DNA from: JBMOMT01 sp049324835
GTDB taxonomy: Bacteria; Chloroflexota; Anaerolineae; CAYNKW01
Direction of reading: 5' to 3'
DNA: 64,000 nucleotides
Assembly (NCBI GenBank): GCA_049324835.1
Contig: JBMOMT010000055.1
Location: 177,016-241,015 of the forward strand
Part shown: piece after piece, positions 16,286 through 22,868 of the stretch
Layout of the letters: every line of letters starts with the position of its first letter
Numbering within the stretch: position 1 is the stretch's first letter
Notes under the pieces: model-generated
The model's database searches: none
Told to the model about the DNA's origin: nothing
The model's input: the letters and a program-made list of their open reading frames with translations, nothing else
Program-made: the position numbers and the translations under genes

Positions 16286-17803
16286 TCATATTTCACCCAG
16301 AGCGTGCCCGGTGCCCCAGTAGGGTGAGGCCGGTTCCGGCGGCAGGGGTCTGGCCAGCAGGTTTTCCATGTGGCCGATGACGCCGGCCGTCACGCCCAAA
16401 TAGACCGTGCTCTGCGAATCCCAGCTCATGTCCACGTAGGCATAGACGAAATGCATGACCCAATAGATCGTCCAGGCGAGGATCAGGGGGCGGTAGGTGT
16501 TGTCGTTCAGAACGTTGAACACCTGGGCTCCCTTGACGATGGACGCGCCCACCATGAACAGATACACCACAAAACCCACCACGCCGGTTTTGATCCACAT
16601 CCAGATCACCGAGTTGTGGGGAATATACTCCCACATGGGAAAAAAGCTGATGTCGGGCAGCACGATGAGCACAAAGAACTTGTTGCCAAAGCCCACGCCG
16701 GTCAGCGGTTTCTGGTGGATGGTGAAATTCGAGTTGACGTTTTCCATCTTGCGATAGTCGTCCGAGTGAGCCTCCGCTTCCGAGCCGACGGTGGCCGATT
16801 TGATGGCCTGGGCGGGCATGCCCAGCGCCCCGGTGTTGTTCCAAAAGGCCCCCAGATAGAGCATGCCCACCACCGACAGCGCCGGCACGATGGTCCAAAA
16901 GAGCCGGCGATGGGTGCGATACATGACCACTGCCACGAGCATCAACCCTACCGCCAGGGTGACAAAGGCCGCCCGGCGCTGGGTGGCGATGTAGGTGAAA
17001 AAGACGACCGGGGCCATGGCCGGCAGGGCCAGCTTTCTGGCCCAGGAGCCGCCATAGAGCAACGTGACCGCGATCAGGATGAACAGTGTGTTCATGTGGA
17101 TGGCCGCCGAGTGCTCGGTGATCGATTGGACCAGACTCAGATCCCAGCCCAGCTCGCCGGCCACGTAGACGACGCCCCAGATGCCCTCGTAAAAGAGGGC
17201 CGTCGCCGCCAGCCACATCAGATTGTTCACCTGGCGGCGGTCGTCGAGCACGTTGCAGACGATGAAATAGACCAGCGGCAGGTAAAAGATGTAGCGCGAT
17301 TCCCACAGGGCAATGTTGATGCTGCCGCCGGTGCCGATGCCATAGGCCAGACCGAAGGCCAGAACCATGACAAAGAGCAGCATGGGCAACGCCAGCGCGC
17401 CGGGCACGAAGGCCAGCCGCCGCCGACCCGCAGCCCGCAGCAGCCAGGAAACGACCACCAGCACCAGCGAGAGCTCCAGCGGGCTAAAGACGGCCCAGCC
17501 GCCCAGGTAAAAGATGGACCACTCGCTGGAAAAGTTGGTGGTAAAGGGATCCCAGCGGGTGAGTGTGAAATCGCAGGACAGGGTGAGCCAGAGAGTGGTG
17601 TAAAGGCCGTAGCGCGGGTTGTAAAGGATGACCGCCGCGTGAATGAGAAACACCAGCCAGGCCAGCGTGGCGGCATCGCCATCGACGGAAAGCAGCCACA
17701 GGCCGGTCAACGTCGTCAGCCCGGCCAGGCCCAGCACAAAGAGCAGACCGTGGCGTTGTGCCTGTGCCCTATACGATTCCATCGTGGGCGCGATTGCGGT
17801 CAT
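16286..17803 (-). CDS. O-antigen ligase/polymerase-like membrane protein
   Basis: The 505-residue protein has about 11-12 hydrophobic segments and a large extracytoplasmic loop near residues 320-400. It carries QRRAAFVTLAVG and, after the loop, IPHNSVIWMWIKTG, which resemble the conserved segments of the Wzy/WaaL family. It would polymerise lipid-linked repeat units or ligate the polymer at the outer face of the membrane. It lies between the small membrane protein gene and the acyltransferases, with the flippase and chain-length genes close upstream, as expected of a Wzx/Wzy-dependent pathway. Confidence 0.88.
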   Translation of the reverse strand: MTAIAPTMESYRAQAQRHGLLFVLGLAGLTTLTGLWLLSVDGDAATLAWLVFLIHAAVILYNPRYGLYTTLWLTLSCDFTLTRWDPFTTNFSSEWSIFYLGGWAVFSPLELSLVLVVVSWLLRAAGRRRLAFVPGALALPMLLFVMVLAFGLAYGIGTGGSINIALWESRYIFYLPLVYFIVCNVLDDRRQVNNLMWLAATALFYEGIWGVVYVAGELGWDLSLVQSITEHSAAIHMNTLFILIAVTLLYGGSWARKLALPAMAPVVFFTYIATQRRAAFVTLAVGLMLVAVVMYRTHRRLFWTIVPALSVVGMLYLGAFWNNTGALGMPAQAIKSATVGSEAEAHSDDYRKMENVNSNFTIHQKPLTGVGFGNKFFVLIVLPDISFFPMWEYIPHNSVIWMWIKTGVVGFVVYLFMVGASIVKGAQVFNVLNDNTYRPLILAWTIYWVMHFVYAYVDMSWDSQSTVYLGVTAGVIGHMENLLARPLPPEPASPYWGTGHALGEI

Positions 17804-17810
17804 GTTTGCC

Positions 17811-17942
17811 TCAGACGATCAAGCCTTCAAAGGTGAAATAGAGCGCGGCCATCAGTCCGGCGGCGGCGGCCAGCCCCAGATAAAGGCGGGCATCTATTTT
17901 TTTCTGCGTCACACCGACGACGAAACAACCCATCAGAAACAT
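17811..17942 (-). CDS. Small membrane protein, 43 residues, unknown function
   Basis: A short frame starts at ATG (17942) and ends 7 bases before the O-antigen-ligase-like start. It encodes two hydrophobic segments (about 2-11 and 20-39) around a short basic turn (TQKKIDARL), a helical hairpin. GGTGGTGAG lies 15 bases upstream, a somewhat long spacing, so the exact start is uncertain. It fills a gap between the CpsD-like gene and the polymerase gene, in the same direction. A small accessory subunit of the polymerase or flippase is one possibility, but nothing in the sequence proves it. Confidence 0.55.
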   Translation of the reverse strand: MFLMGCFVVGVTQKKIDARLYLGLAAAAGLMAALYFTFEGLIV

Positions 17943-17977
17943 CAGCAGCAGCTTTATCTCACCACCTGTTATCCCTT

Positions 17978-18706
17978 CTAAATGCCCAGCAGCCGCACCA
18001 GCCAGCGCGGCATCTCTAGCCGGGAACCGTTCAACGCCACACCGACCACCTTTTCCCGCGCCAGCATGGCCAGTCCGCGCCGCGCGGCGGGCATCGGTGT
18101 CACGCCGGCCCGGATCACCCACAGCACACCGTCGCACAGATTCGAGAGCACCACCCCGTCGCTGGAAAAGAGCACTGCTGGCGTATCCAGCAGCACGTAA
18201 TCGAATCGTTCCTTGAGCGCGGCCAGCGTGTGGGCCATGACCGGCGAGCGCAGCAGCCGCGAGGGGTGCTCGGGAACGTGGCCGCCGGGCAGGATTTTCA
18301 GGTTGGGAATCGATGTCTCCCGCAGGGCGGCATCCATTTCTGCCTCCCCGGCGAGCACCTCGCTCAGGCCGGGCGCCGCCTCGACGCCAAACGTTTCGGC
18401 CAGTTGCGGGCGCGTCAGCCCGGCCTCGACGACGGCGATGGGCCGGCCCAGGTCTATGGTCATCACTGCCGCCACGCGCAGCGCCACATAGGTCACTCCC
18501 TCGCCCTGAATGGCGCTGGTGATACCCAGCGTGTAGGGCGGCTCGCGGTTGGACTCGCTGAAAAAGGTGTGCAGCCAGCGATAACGATCCACCATCCCGG
18601 TCTCTAACGCCAGGACCGCCTTTCCCATCGGCCCCTCCAGTGTGATGTTCTCCCCGAACTGGGGCGTCTGGCTGTCGCCTTGCTGTTTCTTCCGTCGCCT
18701 GGCCAC
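17978..18706 (-). CDS. CpsD/CapB-like protein lacking the Walker A lysine
   Basis: The 242-residue protein aligns with the cytoplasmic ATPase partner of Wzz proteins: YTLGITSAIQGEG, then RPIAVVEAGLTRPQLAETFG, then FDYVLLDTPAVL. Active enzymes have GEGKS/T in the first segment and a DAD or DxDLR motif in the second. Here they are GEGVT (68-72, Val for Lys) and EAG (94-96), so ATP hydrolysis or tyrosine autophosphorylation is unlikely. There is also no Tyr-rich tail. It may be a pseudoenzyme that still binds the Wzz-like protein or nucleotide. The start codon at 18706 gives an N-terminal Lys/Arg-rich tail. Confidence 0.82.
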   Translation of the reverse strand: MARRRKKQQGDSQTPQFGENITLEGPMGKAVLALETGMVDRYRWLHTFFSESNREPPYTLGITSAIQGEGVTYVALRVAAVMTIDLGRPIAVVEAGLTRPQLAETFGVEAAPGLSEVLAGEAEMDAALRETSIPNLKILPGGHVPEHPSRLLRSPVMAHTLAALKERFDYVLLDTPAVLFSSDGVVLSNLCDGVLWVIRAGVTPMPAARRGLAMLAREKVVGVALNGSRLEMPRWLVRLLGI

Positions 18707-18731
18707 GCTGATCCAATCCTCGAGCCGATTC

Positions 18732-20216
18732 TCAGTCGCTGGCGGCCGGCGCCGGCGAGCGGCGCACCTTGCGCAGCATCTGCCTGACCGTGCCGCTCAG
18801 CATCTGGCGGTCTTTTTCCGAGAGCACCCCCAGCGCCAGCACCAGCGCGCCGTACACCACCACCCCGGCCAGCACGGGAATCACGATGAACATCTCGCGC
18901 AGGCCCCAGGCCACGGCGGCCATCGCCAGCCCGGCGATCAGGGCCTTGAGCGCGGTGCGTGTATTGCTCCCATCCAGCGTGCCCCGCGGCAGCAGCCGCA
19001 GCCCGGCGATGGTCATGCCCAGCTCGGTGATGATGAAACTCACGCCGCCGCCCAGACCGCCGTTGCCAAAAACGCGATCGCAGTAGGGGATGAGCAGCAG
19101 GTCCAGCGGCAGCGTGGCCACCGCCGCCACCGCCATGACCGCCGTCCACTGGTTCTGGCGGTCCATCGAGATGAGATAGCGCCCCAGGAGCATGTTCAGA
19201 TAGGTAAAAATGAGCACGATGCCAAACAGCGCCAGCACCGGCCCGCTGTTGGCGAATTGCTGGCCGTAGAGCAAAACCACGGCCTGATTGGACACAGCCA
19301 CCATACCCAGCCCGATGGGCAGGCTCAACACCAGCAGCAGATCAAAACTCTTGCGCGCCACCCGGCTCAGCGAGTCGGAGGCCTGGGCGTACATGCGCGA
19401 GAGCGCCGGAAACACGGCGTTGATAAAGACGGTGGGCACAAAGAGCAGCGTGCCAAAGAGCACATCGGCAGCGCCGTACCAGCCCACCACCCGCTCGTCG
19501 GTGAGCAGCGAGAGAATGACGATGTCGAACTGCATATAGATCTGCAAAAAGAGCCCGGAGGCCAGATAGGGCAGGCCGCCTTTGAGCATGGGCAGCGCCG
19601 CGCCGCGCTGTGGCCGGAGGCGCAGCGGCAGCCGCCGCCGGAGCAGAAAGAGCTGCACCGCCAGGTTCACCAGCGCCGCCGCTGCCGTCACGGCAGCGAT
19701 GACCAGCACGCCATAGCCCATCAGCAGCAGGGCTATGCTCACGCCCACGTTGACCACCTTGCCGGCGATGCTGCCCGCCGCCGAGATCTGCATCTGCTCC
19801 AGGCCCTGCACTGCCGCCTCGACGGCGGCGATGAGCTGCCACACCACCGTGGCCAGCCCGATGACAAAAACCACCTGCCGGGTGTCCTGGGGGTAATCAA
19901 AGAGCCACACAAAGAGGGCCATACCACCAAAGGCCAGCGCGGAAAGCGCCAGCCGCAGCACGATAGACGCGCTCAACATCGACGCCGCTTTGGTCGTATC
20001 GCGGGCGATCTCTTTGGTCATCAGCCGGTCCATGCCAAAGCCCATCAGGATGGCGGCGATGGCCCACAGCGAGGTGGCGGTGTGAAACTGGCCGATGGCG
20101 GCGTCGCCCAGGTAACGCGGCATAAAGACGGTCAGCAGCAGGGTGAGGCTCCAGGTGATGCCCTGCGTCACCAGCATCACCGAGGCGTTTTTGGCGATGG
20201 TCTCTCGCGTGCTCAT
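18732..20216 (-). CDS. Wzx/MVF-family polysaccharide flippase
   Basis: The 494-residue protein has about 13-14 hydrophobic segments and begins RETIAKNASVMLVTQGITW, typical of lipid-linked oligosaccharide flippases. Conserved features include MPRYLGDAAIGQF and GWYGAADVLFG. It would move the undecaprenyl-linked repeat unit across the inner membrane for polymerisation. Its start overlaps the stop of the Wzz-like gene by 4 bases (20213-20216), indicating coupling. Confidence 0.92.
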   Translation of the reverse strand: MSTRETIAKNASVMLVTQGITWSLTLLLTVFMPRYLGDAAIGQFHTATSLWAIAAILMGFGMDRLMTKEIARDTTKAASMLSASIVLRLALSALAFGGMALFVWLFDYPQDTRQVVFVIGLATVVWQLIAAVEAAVQGLEQMQISAAGSIAGKVVNVGVSIALLLMGYGVLVIAAVTAAAALVNLAVQLFLLRRRLPLRLRPQRGAALPMLKGGLPYLASGLFLQIYMQFDIVILSLLTDERVVGWYGAADVLFGTLLFVPTVFINAVFPALSRMYAQASDSLSRVARKSFDLLLVLSLPIGLGMVAVSNQAVVLLYGQQFANSGPVLALFGIVLIFTYLNMLLGRYLISMDRQNQWTAVMAVAAVATLPLDLLLIPYCDRVFGNGGLGGGVSFIITELGMTIAGLRLLPRGTLDGSNTRTALKALIAGLAMAAVAWGLREMFIVIPVLAGVVVYGALVLALGVLSEKDRQMLSGTVRQMLRKVRRSPAPAASD

Positions 20217-21286
20217 GGCGCTTGATCCTCCGCGACAGAGGGGTCGTGCTCTGACGCCGCCGGCCGGGCCTTTTTGGCCTCTTTTCTGGCTTTTCTGGCC
20301 GCCCGCCCGCGCAGTGTTTCATCGGGCAGCACCACCAGCACCGGCAGATCAAAAGTATGGCGCACGTCGATCTCAAAGCGCGCGCTCTGATCCAGCAGCG
20401 CCAGCAGCACCACCCCTGCGGCGGCCACCACACCACCCAGCACACCAAAGATGGCCGCCTGCATGGCCTTGTCCTTTTTCGATTTGCTGGGCTCGGTGGG
20501 CAGCTTGGGTGGATCGATGATGGGATAGGTCTGGCTGGCTTTGCTGGCGGCCAGCGCCAGCGAGTGCCGCGCCGATTCGAGCTTGTCGCGCGCCGACGTA
20601 AACAGATCGGCCGCCACGGCGTAGGCCTGCTCCAGATCGTGCAGGTCGGCCAACTCAGAAGGAGGGCGCTCGCCGCGGATCGGCTCGGGATGCGCCTCCT
20701 CGTACTGTGTGATGCTCTCCTGCGCCGCCGCCATTTCGGCGGCATAAACCGCCAACTGGGCGGTGAAAAAACTCACGGCAGCCTGGGCGTCCTCGCGCTC
20801 GGTGCTGGATTTCCAGTTGATGAAAGCGTCGGTGCAGCCCTGCACCAGTTGTTGGGCGATGGCCGGTATTTCGTGGGCCGCGCCGACGATGACGAGCTGG
20901 TTGCCCCACGGCGTGGCCCAGACAAAAGCGCGCACGTTTTGGATGAGCTCTTTGGAGGCCTCCAGGGTCGTCGCCTCGCCGGACAGATCGGTCTGCTGGA
21001 TGATGGCCCAGATAAAGGCATCGGTGCTCAGCAGTTCTTTGAACTCGTCGGCGGTGGCCTCGGCGGGAGTCACCCAACCAAAGCCGCCGTCCCGGACATC
21101 GGCCAGCGAAACGAGCACCGATTCTTTTTGCACCATGATGGCCGAGGAGGCGATAAAGGACGGCTCGGCGGTAAAGGCCATGGCAACGCCCGCCGCCAGC
21201 AGCACGGGCACCGGCAGCAGGTGCAGGAAACGATGCCGGAAATAGGTTTCCAGGATACGCAGAATGAATGCCAGCATGGTTTTCAC
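20213..21286 (-). CDS. Wzz-like chain-length/co-polymerase protein
   Basis: The 357-residue protein has an N-terminal membrane helix (about 20-38), a large periplasmic region (40-285) that includes coiled-coil-like segments (about 180-250), and a second helix (about 288-310). A basic cytoplasmic tail with clusters of Lys/Arg and Ala follows. Two helices around a periplasmic domain is the polysaccharide co-polymerase (Wzz/PCP) layout. The PPKLP segment just before the second helix is the Pro-rich motif of the family. It overlaps both neighbours by 4 bases and is next to the CpsD-like and receiver-ATPase genes that would partner it. Confidence 0.85.
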   Translation of the reverse strand: MKTMLAFILRILETYFRHRFLHLLPVPVLLAAGVAMAFTAEPSFIASSAIMVQKESVLVSLADVRDGGFGWVTPAEATADEFKELLSTDAFIWAIIQQTDLSGEATTLEASKELIQNVRAFVWATPWGNQLVIVGAAHEIPAIAQQLVQGCTDAFINWKSSTEREDAQAAVSFFTAQLAVYAAEMAAAQESITQYEEAHPEPIRGERPPSELADLHDLEQAYAVAADLFTSARDKLESARHSLALAASKASQTYPIIDPPKLPTEPSKSKKDKAMQAAIFGVLGGVVAAAGVVLLALLDQSARFEIDVRHTFDLPVLVVLPDETLRGRAARKARKEAKKARPAASEHDPSVAEDQAP

Positions 21287-22422
21287 CCGCTCTGGAGCGC
21301 CTGCGCAGGCCAGGACGACAGCTTTTGATGAATGGCCAGCGCGATCTGCTGTAAATGGCGGGAAAACGCAACCTCCGGATGCGATTCAAACACCGGCTGC
21401 CCCTCGTTTCCGGCCCGGCCCACCCGGGCGCTGTCTTCGGGCAGGCTCGCCTTGAGGGCAACGCCGAGATAGGGCCTGACACTGGCGAGTGAAACGCCGC
21501 CGGGGATGCCATCGCGGTTCAAGAGAAACCACAGCCCCTGGCCATTTTTCTCCACACTCACCTTGGCCCGATTGGCCCGGCTGACGGCGGGCGAGTCGGG
21601 GGTCAGGACGCACAGGTTGAGCCCTTCGCTCCGGGCCACCAACGGCGGCACCCGCCAGGAAAAAAAGTCTCCACAGTCCACCAGCACGTAATCGGCCTGA
21701 GCCGCGGCCACCCTGGATACGTGGTCCAGGGCTTGCCGGGTCATCCACCGCGCCGATGAAGGTTCGGTGGCCCCCAAAAGCACCTGCACATCGGGCGCGT
21801 AGGGGTGCAGCGTGCGGGCCAGCTCTTGCATCGTCAGCCCTTCGAGGCCGGGCAGCAAGGATTCCAGCCGGCCCTCGCCCACCAGATCCAGCAGCGCGGC
21901 CACGTCACCCAGGGGCCGTTGCCAGTCGATCAACACGATACGGCCTCGCGATATACGGCGCAGGGCCAGGGCCAGGTTCACTGCCAGAGTGGTGGTGCCC
22001 ACGCCGGGCTTGCTGCCGAACAGGTTGATCACGCGGCCCGGCGCCGCCGCCGACTCTCTCAGGCGGGCCTCGATGCGGGCCAGCAGCTCGCCTACCGTGA
22101 CCGGCTTGGCGATGTAATCGTCTGCGCCCAGGCGCAGGCCGGTGATCTTGGACTGGGCATCCTGGCGCGCCGAGAGAAAGATGATGGGCACGTCGCGCCC
22201 TTTGGGCAACTGCCGGATGTAGCGGGTCGTCTCAAAACCATCCAGGCCGGGCATCATGATATCCATCAGGATCAGATCCGGCGACTCGGCGCGAACGCGG
22301 TCGATGGCCTCCTGACCTCGGGCCACCACGATGGCCCGGTAGCCATCTCGTTCGAGCGTCACCTGGACCATACGCAGCAGATGCGCGTCGTCGTCTACCA
22401 CCAGAATCTTTTTCCCGGCCAT
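21283..22422 (-). CDS. Receiver domain fused to a CpaE/MinD-like ATPase
   Basis: Residues 1-125 are a response-regulator receiver with acidic D10-D12, phosphorylatable D54 (in ILMDIMMPG) and K106 (in AKP). Residues 130-379 are a ParA/MinD-superfamily ATPase: GSKPGVGTTT (136-145) is a deviant Walker A that keeps the upstream K138 but has Thr in the P-loop Lys position, as often seen in CpaE/TadZ proteins. LIDWQRPLGD and YVLVDCGDFF follow. A role in placing or switching the polysaccharide machinery is inferred. ATG at 22422 is chosen (GGAG eight bases upstream). It is the first gene of the locus in its direction; a TGGTATACT extended -10 at 22530-22538 could drive it. Confidence 0.85.
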   Translation of the reverse strand: MAGKKILVVDDDAHLLRMVQVTLERDGYRAIVVARGQEAIDRVRAESPDLILMDIMMPGLDGFETTRYIRQLPKGRDVPIIFLSARQDAQSKITGLRLGADDYIAKPVTVGELLARIEARLRESAAAPGRVINLFGSKPGVGTTTLAVNLALALRRISRGRIVLIDWQRPLGDVAALLDLVGEGRLESLLPGLEGLTMQELARTLHPYAPDVQVLLGATEPSSARWMTRQALDHVSRVAAAQADYVLVDCGDFFSWRVPPLVARSEGLNLCVLTPDSPAVSRANRAKVSVEKNGQGLWFLLNRDGIPGGVSLASVRPYLGVALKASLPEDSARVGRAGNEGQPVFESHPEVAFSRHLQQIALAIHQKLSSWPAQALQSG

Positions 22423-22678
22423 AAGCTGTTCTCCAGAACTCTGGACAGTCACCCGATGCGTCTGGGCTCATCCATGCCATTGGATGCCAGAGTACAAATG
22501 CGATGAATGCAACAGAGCCAATCTGATCAAGTATACCAACTTTTTCTGAAAAGATGTGTAAAACTTTTGTAAATCTCTTGTGAAAATGCCGTAAATCTGA
22601 AGAAACAGCAGCCGCACTGACTTTAGCAGGCCTGACACCGCTCCACTTGTAAGAGGGTGCAGGTCACTTGTGGGGCAG

Positions 22679-22728
22679 TTCATCCTCCCGCAGGTTCAGT
22701 CGGGGCGAAAAACCTGCGGGAGGATGAA
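22679..22728. repeat. Perfect 18-base inverted repeat, family member of 38021-38063
   Basis: TTCATCCTCCCGCAGGTT (22679-22696) is followed after 14 bases by its exact complement (22711-22728). The core CCTCCCGCAGGTT with its complement recurs at 38021-38063, about 15 kb away, with a different loop. A related copy elsewhere suggests a mobile or REP-like element rather than a gene-specific attenuator. It lies upstream of the histidine kinase promoter. Confidence 0.85.
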
Positions 22729-22763
22729 AACGGGCTGAAATGCACCCCTTTACTGACCACAGG

Positions 22764-22792
22764 ATGACAGGCAGTGGCATTTCGTGTATAAT
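22764..22792 (+). promoter_or_regulatory. Promoter for the PAS-GAF histidine kinase
   Basis: ATGACA (22764-22769), a 17-base spacer and a perfect TATAAT (22787-22792) match a housekeeping promoter. It leaves a leader of about 70 bases before the ATG at 22869. Confidence 0.6.
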
Positions 22793-22868
22793 AATGCCGG
22801 GCAGAAGCAAAACACCTTGACTCAAGAAACGAGACGTGCTTCCTAACAATGGAATTCAGGAGGCTGAG

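Larger units (their letters stand above)
22423..22868. other. 446-base intergenic region between divergent operons
   Basis: No coding potential is seen. The region holds a possible extended -10 (TGGTATACT, minus strand, 22530-22538) for the polysaccharide locus. It also holds a long perfect hairpin (22679-22728) and a plus-strand promoter (22764-22792) for the histidine kinase. AT-richness rises around 22530-22620 compared with the genes on either side. Confidence 0.7.

Noticed and set aside
16370..17836. A 488-codon open frame opposite the O-antigen-ligase-like gene
   Set aside because: Composition is His/Asp/Gln-rich with no domain signals, typical for high-GC antisense frames.
18642..20225. 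A 527-codon open frame opposite the flippase
   Set aside because: It is the antisense shadow of a well-supported membrane protein; its translation is His/Gln-rich and lacks recognisable domains.
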